Below the pieces are notes generated by a model. That model was not told where the DNA came from. It saw only the letters and a program-made list of their open reading frames with translations, and ran no database searches. From NCBI RefSeq assembly GCF_014207905.1, contig NZ_JACHLB010000005.1:403663-467662 (forward strand): 64,000 bases of DNA, in the 5' to 3' direction. This document shows, in pieces, positions 1 through 6,776 of the stretch (within the stretch, counting starts at the first letter, position 1; every line of letters begins with the position of its first letter). The DNA is from Flavobacterium notoginsengisoli (lineage in GTDB: Bacteria; Bacteroidota; Bacteroidia; Flavobacteriales; Flavobacteriaceae). A program made the position numbers and the translations under genes.

Positions 1-967
1 TTTCTGTCAGTAATTGGTTTAATGTGTTTTCTCTTTCGTCGTTTCCGCCAGACATATTGCTTTTTCCTCTCGCTCTACCAACAGCATCAATCTCATCGAT
101 GAAAATGATAGCAGGAGATTTTTCTTTTGCTTGTTTGAATAAGTCACGTACACGTGAAGCACCAACTCCAACAAACATCTCTACGAAATCTGAACCTGAA
201 AGAGAGAAGAAAGGTACTTGAGCTTCACCAGCAACAGCTTTCGCTAATAAAGTTTTACCTGTTCCTGGAGGCCCTACCAATAAAGCTCCTTTTGGAATTT
301 TACCTCCAAGATTTGTATATTTTTCTGGATTTTTAAGGAATTCAACAATTTCCTGAATTTCTTCTTTAGCACCTTCTAAACCTGCAACATCTTTAAATGT
401 AGTTTTAATGTCTGTTTTTTCATCAAACAATTTAGCTTTAGATTTTCCAATGTTGAAAATCTGTCCGCCACCGCCAGCGCCACCGCCAGACATTTTACGC
501 ATAATGAAAATCCATACACCAACAATGATGATGATAGGAAGTAAACTGATTAGAATATCACTCCAGTTATTTTTTTGAAGGAAATTAAAATCTTTCAATT
601 TTCCTTCGCTAACTGCTTTTTCTAGTTTAGTCTGAAAAATTTGATCGTTACCAATTTCCAAAGTGTAATGTGGACCTTTGTTTGGTTGTTTGAAAATATC
701 TTCAGCTACTTTTTTGTTTGCTGGGTCTTTAAGAGCCGCAGCATTTAAATATACTTCAGCTTCAGCTTTGTTGTACACGATAACTTTTTCAAGTTGACCT
801 TTTTCTAAAAGCGTGTTGAATTTAGAAGAAGTTAATTGAGCTGGTTCGCTTAAGCTTGATCCTCCTGTGGCAAAACTTATGAATAAAAAAACTAAAAGTA
901 TTGCGGTATATATTAACCAAGGACTTATTTTAAATTTATTCGGATTTGGATTATTATCTTTAGCCAT
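1..967 (-). CDS. ftsH: ATP-dependent zinc metalloprotease FtsH (3' end outside window)
   Basis: Membrane-anchored AAA+ protease that extracts and degrades membrane and short-lived cytosolic proteins. About 322 N-terminal residues are visible. There is a first membrane segment near residues 16-33, an extracytoplasmic domain, a second segment near 137-156, a glycine-rich linker (about 161-168), Walker A GPPGTGKT at 232-239 and Walker B with DEID near 292. The zinc-binding HExxH protease half lies beyond base 1. The start at 967 gives the usual short N-terminus. It sits 15 bases downstream of rsfS on the same strand, probably in one transcript. Identification is secure; only the truncation is a window artefact. 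Confidence 0.97.
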   Translation of the reverse strand, partial: MAKDNNPNPNKFKISPWLIYTAILLVFLFISFATGGSSLSEPAQLTSSKFNTLLEKGQLEKVIVYNKAEAEVYLNAAALKDPANKKVAEDIFKQPNKGPHYTLEIGNDQIFQTKLEKAVSEGKLKDFNFLQKNNWSDILISLLPIIIIVGVWIFIMRKMSGGGAGGGGQIFNIGKSKAKLFDEKTDIKTTFKDVAGLEGAKEEIQEIVEFLKNPEKYTNLGGKIPKGALLVGPPGTGKTLLAKAVAGEAQVPFFSLSGSDFVEMFVGVGASRVRDLFKQAKEKSPAIIFIDEIDAVGRARGKSNMSGGNDERENTLNQLLTE

Positions 968-982
968 TTAGTGAAAGTTTCT

Positions 983-1354
983 TTAGTATTTGTTCTCGAT
1001 TGTAGTTATTTTGGCATCGCCCCAAAGGCTTTCGATGTTGTAATATTCGCGAATGTGTTTTTGGAAAACATGTACAACAATATGTACGTAATCCATTAAA
1101 ACCCATTCTGCGTTATCTGTTCCTTCTACGTGCCAAGGCTTATCTTTTAAGTCTTTTGATACTGTTTTTTGAATTGAGTTTACGATGGCGTTAACTTGGG
1201 TATTTGAGCTACCGTTGCAGATTACGAAATAATCGCATACAGCAGTATCTATTTCTCTTAAGTCAAGAATATCGATATCATTTCCTTTTACTTCCTCAAT
1301 CCCTTTGATTATGTTCGCCAATAGAACATCATTATTAATAGTCTTTTTCGCCAT
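983..1354 (-). CDS. rsfS: Ribosomal silencing factor RsfS
   Basis: A 123-residue protein of the RsfS/Iojap (DUF143) family, which binds ribosomal protein uL14 and blocks subunit joining in starved cells. The body contains the family signature around AVCDYFVICNGSS and the later WVLMDYVHIVVHVF stretch. Length is normal for the family. It is the upstream partner of ftsH (15-base gap) and diverges from birA across a 92-base AT-rich gap that must hold both promoters. The rsfS-ftsH pairing is one I associate with Bacteroidetes genomes. Confidence 0.95.
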   Translation of the reverse strand: MAKKTINNDVLLANIIKGIEEVKGNDIDILDLREIDTAVCDYFVICNGSSNTQVNAIVNSIQKTVSKDLKDKPWHVEGTDNAEWVLMDYVHIVVHVFQKHIREYYNIESLWGDAKITTIENKY

Positions 1355-1446
1355 GAATTATTTTATATGAATTTGTAAAGTTACCAAATTTTGTGATTAT
1401 TTTTGAACCTTAACAAAATATTAAATTAAGTTATTTAAATTATTTA

Positions 1447-2175
1447 ATGAAACTAATCAAACTCGATGCCATAGATTCTACAAATGACTTTCTAAAGGCT
1501 TTGTCAAGTCAGGATGAACTGGAGAATTTTACAACGGTAACAGCTGAAAATCAGACAAAAGGGAAAGGACAAGTTGGCGGAGTATGGAAGACTGAAGCAG
1601 GTAAAAACTTAACTATGAGCGTTTTGGTTAAAGATTTTGTCTTTAATAATGAGGAAGTTTTCAATTTAAGCTTAGTGGTTTCATTGTCGGTTGCAGAGGT
1701 TTTAAAATCGTTAAATATTCCTAATATTTGCATTAAATGGCCAAACGACATTCTGTCATACAATAAGAAATTGGTTGGCATATTAATCGAAAATACCTTA
1801 AAAAGCGATGGCAGAATAATGTCAGTTGTCGGAATTGGAATAAATGTCAATCAAACCAATTTTGATGAATTGCCAACTGCATCTTCAATTTCTGTAATTT
1901 CCGGAAAGCCTTTTGATAAAGAAGAATTGGCAATTTTAATTGTAGAAAAATTAAAAGAGAAAGTTCAATTGTGGAATACGTCAGCACAAACTTTTTGGGA
2001 TGATTATTTCAATTTCTTATTTAAAAAAGGCGTTCCAACAGCATTCAGAGACAAAAACAACCAAGATTTTATGGGAATCATTCAGGGAGTTTCTCCAATT
2101 GGAAAACTGCAGGTTTTGTTAGAAGATGATTCTGTAGCTGAGTTTGAAATTAAGGAAGTTAAAATGCTTTATTAA
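1447..2175 (+). CDS. birA: Biotin--[acetyl-CoA-carboxylase] ligase BirA
   Basis: A 242-residue cytoplasmic ligase that makes biotinyl-AMP and attaches biotin to the carboxyl carrier protein of acetyl-CoA carboxylase. It starts directly with the catalytic domain (residues 1-185; AIDSTNDFL, then KGKGQVGGVW in the place of the usual GRGRRGR biotin loop, then KWPNDI) followed by a short SH3-like C-terminal domain. The N-terminal DNA-binding domain of repressor-type BirA is absent, so it should be a plain ligase (group I). The relaxed biotin loop (K for R) is mildly unusual. It is divergent from rsfS. Confidence 0.95.
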   Translation: MKLIKLDAIDSTNDFLKALSSQDELENFTTVTAENQTKGKGQVGGVWKTEAGKNLTMSVLVKDFVFNNEEVFNLSLVVSLSVAEVLKSLNIPNICIKWPNDILSYNKKLVGILIENTLKSDGRIMSVVGIGINVNQTNFDELPTASSISVISGKPFDKEELAILIVEKLKEKVQLWNTSAQTFWDDYFNFLFKKGVPTAFRDKNNQDFMGIIQGVSPIGKLQVLLEDDSVAEFEIKEVKMLY

Positions 2176-2217
2176 AGATGCTAAGGTTCTGAGTTGCTAA
2201 GATACTAAGTTTTTTTA

Positions 2218-2348
2218 CCACGAAGCCGCTAAGTTTATAAATTAAAACTATCTGCTTAAATCTTTTTTAAATCTGCGGAAAAAATTCTGTTTATTACTGG
2301 CAAATAAATCTGCGTGAAAAAAAACTTTGTGTCTTAGCGGCTTCGTGG
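2218..2348. repeat. Intergenic inverted repeat, CCACGAAG class
   Basis: A perfect 16-base inverted repeat: CCACGAAGCCGCTAAG at 2218-2233 and its complement at 2333-2348. The roughly 100-base AT-rich spacer itself carries CTAAG/TCTGCG words. It lies between birA and the convergent SRPBCC gene. Related arms recur at 16111-16139 and 18337-18405, so it belongs to a dispersed family rather than to one gene. Confidence 0.75.
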
Positions 2349-2356
2349 CAAAAAAA

Positions 2357-2384
2357 AAAGCCCGATCGTTAAATCAGGCTTTTC
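2357..2384. terminator. Rho-independent terminator between convergent genes
   Basis: Stem AAAAGCCCGAT / ATCAGGCTTTT with a short loop and one mismatch, flanked by an A run on one side and T-rich sequence on the other. It can act bidirectionally between birA (+) and the SRPBCC gene (-). Confidence 0.7.
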
Positions 2385-2416
2385 ATTTATAATTCACAAT
2401 TAATAATTCACCATTA

Positions 2417-2809
2417 TTAAAGTTTGTTCATATTGTTTGCTAAAGTTTCAATAAACTTGCTGATTGGACCTTTAACCATCATCGCCATCATAGCGTTGAA
2501 TTCGCCTTCAAAAAACAATTGGACAGCACTTTCTGAATCAGAAACACTATCAATGTTTGAAGTTAGCGTAAACGGAAGTTTGTCACTTGCAGCACCTAAA
2601 ACAATTTTGTTTGGCGCTACCTTATCTTTCATTTTTAATTTGATTTCCGGCATCCCTTTCAATCCAAAAATAAAAGCGTCTTCACCAGTCACTTCAAATT
2701 TAGCGATGTTATCTGGCATTAATTTTTCAAAATTCTTAACATCAGTCAATTGATCAAATAAATCTTGAGCTGACTTCTGAACAGTAACTTTTGGACTTTC
2801 TAAGTTCAT
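2417..2809 (-). CDS. SRPBCC-fold protein (polyketide cyclase/START-like)
   Basis: A 130-residue cytoplasmic protein with the layout of the START/Bet v1 (SRPBCC) superfamily. The N-terminal strand-helix PKVTVQKSAQDLFDQLTDV is followed by curved-sheet strands with a central GMPEIKLKMKDK region and a long C-terminal helix (MVKGPISKFIETLANNMNKL). The fold binds hydrophobic ligands in a deep pocket; no catalytic residues can be named. It follows pyrE on the same strand, separated by the heptamer array. Neighbourhood with pyrE looks conserved in flavobacteria, but its function is not known to me. Confidence 0.85.
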   Translation of the reverse strand: MNLESPKVTVQKSAQDLFDQLTDVKNFEKLMPDNIAKFEVTGEDAFIFGLKGMPEIKLKMKDKVAPNKIVLGAASDKLPFTLTSNIDSVSDSESAVQLFFEGEFNAMMAMMVKGPISKFIETLANNMNKL

Positions 2810-2931
2810 ATTTGTTTGTATTTGTTTATTTTTTTAACGCAAAGATCGCAAGGATATTTTCTAAGCTTTGATTTTATAAAACACTAAGTTCGCAAAGCTA
2901 GATTCCAAAAAAGAGCAAAGCGATTTTTTAG

Positions 2932-3027
2932 AAAATCTAAAATCTAAAATCTAAAATCTAAAATCTAAAATCTAAAATCTAAAATCTAAAATCTAAAATC
3001 TAAAATCTAAAATCTAAAATCTAAAAT
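2932..3027. repeat. Heptanucleotide tandem array (AAAATCT)n
   Basis: An uninterrupted array of the 7-mer AAAATCT, about 13.7 copies over 96 bases. It ends exactly at the first base of the pyrE stop codon (TTA on the plus strand at 3027-3029). A 7-base period is prone to slipped-strand copy-number change. Being non-coding and directly 3' of pyrE, it would become part of the pyrE transcript tail and the leader of the downstream SRPBCC gene. Confidence 0.97.
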
Positions 3028-3671
3028 TATTCCTGTCCCCAAGTTGATGGACTTTCGTTCCATTCAAGCAAAGTAGATTGTTGATCTTCTGTAATATATT
3101 GTTTTTGAACCGCTAAATCTAGTAAGTTTTCGTAGTTGCTTAAAGTGAAAAGATCAAGATTGGCTTCTTTAAAGTTTTCTTCGGCAACACCAAAACCGTA
3201 TGTAAAAATTGCAGCCATACCTTTAATATTTGCACCTTCGCTTCTTAAAGCTTCAACAGCCATCAAACTGCTTTTCCCTGTACTAATTAAATCTTCAACA
3301 ACAACAACATTTTGTCCTTTTTGTAAAAAACCTTCTACTTGGTTTTGTCTTCCGTGTTTTTTAGGCTCAGGACGTACGTATACGAATGGAAGTCCTAAAC
3401 TTTCGGCAACCAAAATTCCAACTCCGATGGCTCCAGTAGCGACACCAGCAATCACATCAGGTTTTCCAAATTGTTTTTCGATATTTTTAGCAAATTCATC
3501 ACGAACATAGTTTCTGATGCTCGGAAATGAAAGAATTAACCTATTATCACAGTAAATAGGAGATTTCCAACCAGAAGCCCATGTAAAAGGATTTTCGGGA
3601 TTCAATTTAATTGCATTTATTTGCAAAAGCAATTCGGCTGTTTTTTCGGCAGTATCTTTATTAAAAATCAT
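3027..3671 (-). CDS. pyrE: Orotate phosphoribosyltransferase PyrE
   Basis: Type I phosphoribosyltransferase converting orotate plus PRPP to OMP in pyrimidine synthesis. 214 residues from the chosen start (MIFNKDTAEKTAELLL). A longer frame to 3791 exists, but its extra N-terminus is low-complexity and overlaps the divergent Nudix gene, so it is rejected. Visible are TGAIGVGILVAESL near the middle and the PRPP loop VVVVEDLISTGKSS. The start codon is only 7 bases from the start codon of the divergent Nudix gene, so each promoter must lie inside the other gene. The heptamer array abuts the stop codon. Confidence 0.96.
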   Translation of the reverse strand: MIFNKDTAEKTAELLLQINAIKLNPENPFTWASGWKSPIYCDNRLILSFPSIRNYVRDEFAKNIEKQFGKPDVIAGVATGAIGVGILVAESLGLPFVYVRPEPKKHGRQNQVEGFLQKGQNVVVVEDLISTGKSSLMAVEALRSEGANIKGMAAIFTYGFGVAEENFKEANLDLFTLSNYENLLDLAVQKQYITEDQQSTLLEWNESPSTWGQE

Positions 3672-3678
3672 AATACAA

Positions 3679-4317
3679 ATGTATAAAGTTTTTGTAAACG
3701 ACAAACCACTTTTTTTGACAAATGAAATCTCTAAAGAAACAGATTTCCAATTGTTCTTGTTGGAGAGTATTGATATCGAACAGCTTATCATAAAAATTTT
3801 TCAAAATAAAATTCAAAAAGCTATTCTTTATCATCCAGACGAAAGTGAGATGATGAAAACCCTTAAAGCCAAAATTCCCGTGAATAAAGCGGGCGGAGGT
3901 TTTGTGTACAATAAAAAAGGTGAAGTTTTATTCATTTTTAGAAATGGAAAATGGGATTTACCAAAAGGCGGGATAGAGAAGGGTGAAGACATTGAAGCGA
4001 CCGCAATGCGCGAAGTCGAGGAAGAAACGGGTGTAAACCAGTTAAGAATTACCAATAAACTGCAAAAAACCTATCATATTTTCAAACGCAACGGAAAATA
4101 CAAACTTAAAATCACGCATTGGTTCGAAATGCAATCTGATTTTGAAGGAACTCCACACGGACAACTAGAAGAAGGAATCGAAAAAGTGGCTTGGTTAAAT
4201 CCAGAACAAATCAAAGAAGCGCTTAAAAACTCTTATGAAAACATCAAATTGTTGTTTCAAGAGGATTCTTATGCTTCAGTAGATTTTAAACCTAAAAAAG
4301 AGAACTTAGAATCTTAG
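3679..4317 (+). CDS. Nudix hydrolase
   Basis: A 212-residue protein with an N-terminal extension of about 70 residues before a Nudix domain. The Nudix box is complete: GGIEKGEDIEATAMREVEEE plus TGV (about residues 98-120), giving the G-x5-E-x7-REuxEExGu metal site. The preceding VLFIFRNGKWDLPKG strand is typical of NDP-sugar, dinucleotide or RNA-cap type Nudix enzymes, but substrate cannot be read from sequence. It is divergent from pyrE with a 7-base gap. The C-terminus is charged and ends just before a hairpin terminator. Confidence 0.93.
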   Translation: MYKVFVNDKPLFLTNEISKETDFQLFLLESIDIEQLIIKIFQNKIQKAILYHPDESEMMKTLKAKIPVNKAGGGFVYNKKGEVLFIFRNGKWDLPKGGIEKGEDIEATAMREVEEETGVNQLRITNKLQKTYHIFKRNGKYKLKITHWFEMQSDFEGTPHGQLEEGIEKVAWLNPEQIKEALKNSYENIKLLFQEDSYASVDFKPKKENLES

Positions 4318-4362
4318 TATCTCAGCACCTCAGAATCTTAAAAATAAGGGCGTGCCACCTAT

Positions 4363-4407
4363 AAAAAAAAGACCCAATCAACTTTGCGTTCATTGGGTCT
4401 TTTTTTA
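4363..4407 (+). terminator. Terminator after the Nudix gene
   Basis: Stem AGACCCAAT (4370-4378) and ATTGGGTCT (4392-4400) with a 13-base loop, an A run before and seven T residues after. It is usable in both directions. Confidence 0.85.
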
Positions 4408-4828
4408 TAGCTGTCGGGCTATCCGCGCTACTTCGGTAGCTTGCTTCTATCCCTCACGCGGAGCTACACTTTGAGATTAAATTTGTTTCAGGTTTCAAGT
4501 TTCAGGTTTTCTCGTTGGCGAGAATACAATGGAGAATTCATTCCGTTAGGAATGTCTGGTTGGTAGAAAAAAAAAGATTTGTGTTTATACGTTCCGTAGG
4601 AACGTTTGAATAATGTTATAGATATGTTATCCACAAACAAGTGTCCCTACAGGACACAATGCAAAACGATACAATTATTTCTACCGACGAGATATTCCTA
4701 GCGGAATATTTTTTCAGCTCGTACAATTTCTCTTCTCTTGACATTTTTTATTTAGATTGTGTCCATGTACAAGATGAAAGCAATTAAACATTAAAAAAAC
4801 TTAGCGCTCTTTGCGTTATAAAAAAAAA
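4408..4828. repeat. Gene-free stretch packed with short hairpins
   Basis: About 420 bases with no credible gene. It contains five small perfect hairpins: TTCTCG/CGAGAA (4509-4524), CATTCC/GGAATG (4539-4554), ACGTTCC/GGAACGT (4589-4605), GTGTCC/GGACAC (4641-4657) and ATATTCC/GGAATAT (4692-4709). The last four share the form ..CC-loop-GG.. with 3-5 base loops and different outer bases. A further structured stretch near 4412-4460 contains CTACTTCGGTAG. It looks like an intergenic repeat element, not a gene. Confidence 0.7.
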
Positions 4829-6556
4829 CTAAAGCATCCGATAAATAGGATACTGCATATGCGCTTTTTCATAATAGACAGAATGTTTATAAATCCAATC
4901 CAATTGCGCTTCTGAGTTTTTGGCAAATTCGCGGTCATTTTGTTTTTTAGTTTCTAATTCTGCTTTTAAAGCTGGATTTTCTTTTAAAAGATTTGCCGCA
5001 GTATCTTCGAAAATATATTCTGAGTAATGTTCTTTTTGCTGTAAAATAGGATCGAAGAAATTCCAGTTAAAAAACGAATCAACGCCTTCTGGTTCAAAAG
5101 CTTCTACGATATATTTTACGCCTTTTTGATTTGTTGGAACAATGTAATCTCCTTTAGCGAAAGCCATTTTAACGATTTTAGAAGTTACGGTTGTGTTTCT
5201 GTGTAAATAATGCCCTTCGTAAGCAGACGGAACGGTTTTAAAATCGGCAATTCTATAACTTTCGACTTCTATAATCGTATCGTTTTTAATTTGTTTGAAT
5301 GAAATATTATTGTTTTTCAGAAGATCAATAATATTCCAATATCCTCTTGGAACGATATAAGCAGAAGGTATAACAATTTCTTTTTGTGATTTGAATTCTT
5401 TGATATAAGGAACATCTTTTTTGTACGGTTTTGCTCTGTCGTAATACAAACGATTTCCTGTTGTAGCTTCACTTTTTTTGTAACCAGCTTCATAACCTAG
5501 AAACGAAAAAGTGGTCGCTTTTGTGCTGTCCAATTCCCATTTTAAAGTGTATGATTTCTTTGGCTGATATTGCTCTAAATTCTTTACTCTTAAATCTTTT
5601 ATCTTTTGATAATTAGCATCGGTAAAATCCAAAGTCGATTTCATGTATTCGTACGTCATTTTTACACGTTCTGCATATTTTTTCAGCATATGCGTTTCGA
5701 CCACAAAACCAATTGTATTAAAGAGCGAGGTATAACCCGTTGTATATCGCGGACTGTCGACAAATTGCCCGAAACCTTTGTCTGGCGTATCTTTAAAAGA
5801 ATCCACATAAGGAGTAGTTTCAATTTTCTTTTTCTGAAGATCTTTTACCAAAGCTGGCATCATTTCGTCGTTCATAAAATCGCCCAAAACTTTTCCGAGT
5901 TTATTATGCTGAGTCATAATGTAGGTTAGTTTGTATTGATAATCCGAACCGTTGCTCACATGATTATCGATAAAAACATCGGCATTTATTTTCTGGAAAA
6001 TCTCCACAAAACTTTTGGTATTTCTCGTATCCGATTTCATCAAATCACGATTCAAATCGTAATTTCTTGCATTTCCTCTAAAACCGTAAATTTCTGGTCC
6101 ATCTTGGTTGGCGCGAGTTGTCGAATTTCGGTTTAAAGCACCGCCAATATTATAAACAGGAATCGTAACCAATACCGTATTTTTAGGCGCTTTCATTTTT
6201 CCTGTTGCCAAATCTCTATAGAATTGCATAGTTGCATCAATTCCGTCAGGTTCTCCCGCATGGATTCCGTTATTGACAAATAGAACTGCTTTCGTTTTCT
6301 GAATTTTATCAAAATCGAATTCCTTATCAGGATTAAAAGTTATCATGTGTAAAGGTTCGCCAGAATCAGTCAGTCCCATTTCTTTCATTTGAATGGTTGG
6401 AAAATCATTTGCCAGCATCTTAAAATAAGCAATCGTTTCTTGATAAGAAGCCGATTGATTTCCATTTCCTTTCTCGAAAAACGTATCGTATTTTTTATTG
6501 TTTTGAGCGGAAAGAGTGATCGTGAAAAGTGAAAAGAGAAATGTAAAAAGTTTCAT
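4829..6556 (-). CDS. Secreted M14-family zinc carboxypeptidase
   Basis: A 575-residue exported metallopeptidase. The start at 6556 (MKLFTFLFSLFTITLSAQ) gives a clean signal peptide; the upstream in-frame ATG at 6580 would add a charged stretch before it. The M14 zinc motif H99-x-x-E102 (NNGIHAGEPDG) is present, followed by ARNYDLNRD and the later VDNHVSNGSD-like block (FIDNHVSNGSDYQYK), typical of the M14 catalytic core. The roughly 220-residue C-terminal part resembles the non-catalytic domain common in Bacteroidetes homologues. It probably acts in periplasm or medium on peptides. Confidence 0.92.
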   Translation of the reverse strand: MKLFTFLFSLFTITLSAQNNKKYDTFFEKGNGNQSASYQETIAYFKMLANDFPTIQMKEMGLTDSGEPLHMITFNPDKEFDFDKIQKTKAVLFVNNGIHAGEPDGIDATMQFYRDLATGKMKAPKNTVLVTIPVYNIGGALNRNSTTRANQDGPEIYGFRGNARNYDLNRDLMKSDTRNTKSFVEIFQKINADVFIDNHVSNGSDYQYKLTYIMTQHNKLGKVLGDFMNDEMMPALVKDLQKKKIETTPYVDSFKDTPDKGFGQFVDSPRYTTGYTSLFNTIGFVVETHMLKKYAERVKMTYEYMKSTLDFTDANYQKIKDLRVKNLEQYQPKKSYTLKWELDSTKATTFSFLGYEAGYKKSEATTGNRLYYDRAKPYKKDVPYIKEFKSQKEIVIPSAYIVPRGYWNIIDLLKNNNISFKQIKNDTIIEVESYRIADFKTVPSAYEGHYLHRNTTVTSKIVKMAFAKGDYIVPTNQKGVKYIVEAFEPEGVDSFFNWNFFDPILQQKEHYSEYIFEDTAANLLKENPALKAELETKKQNDREFAKNSEAQLDWIYKHSVYYEKAHMQYPIYRML

Positions 6557-6631
6557 GGTTTTGGGTTTAATGCGAATCAAATATAAGTTTTTTGTTTCAA
6601 GTTTCAGGTTTCAAGTTTGATGTGCGTTGTG

Positions 6632-6757
6632 TTTTTTTAACCGCAAAGAGCGCAAGGATTTATATAACTAGGTTTTTAAAAACGCAAAGTTCGCAAAGCT
6701 TTGAACATAAACTTGGCGACCTTTGCGTAAACCTTTGCGTACTTTGCGGTTAAAAAA
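6632..6757. repeat. Nested inverted repeat, GCAAAG class
   Basis: Outer arms TTTTTTAACCGCAAAG (6632-6647) and CTTTGCGGTTAAAAAA (6742-6757) enclose further copies of the words CGCAAAG, TTCGCAAAGC and CTTTGCG in both orientations. The right arm overlaps the -33 region of the helicase promoter. Similar nested elements occur near 2830-2900 and 8930-9040. Confidence 0.7.
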
Positions 6758-6772
6758 CTTTCCCTACTTTTG
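6743..6772 (+). promoter_or_regulatory. Bacteroidetes-type promoter of the helicase
   Basis: TTTG (6743-6746), 18-base spacer, TACTTTTG (6765-6772) matching TTTG-N19-TAnnTTTG of the Bacteroidetes housekeeping sigma factor. The -7 box ends 4 bases before the ATG at 6777, so the transcript would be leaderless or nearly so. Confidence 0.6.
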
Positions 6773-6776
6773 CAAA

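Noticed and set aside
2932..3027. Possible CRISPR array
   Set aside because: The unit is 7 bases with no spacers and no cas genes nearby; it is a simple tandem repeat.
3672..3791. Longer N-terminus for PyrE
   Set aside because: It would overlap the divergent Nudix gene by over 110 bases and adds residues without homology to the family.
5606..6136. Plus-strand open frames inside the M14 peptidase gene
   Set aside because: They are antisense shadows of a gene with a full zinc motif and signal peptide; their translations are Ile/His-rich and not protein-like.
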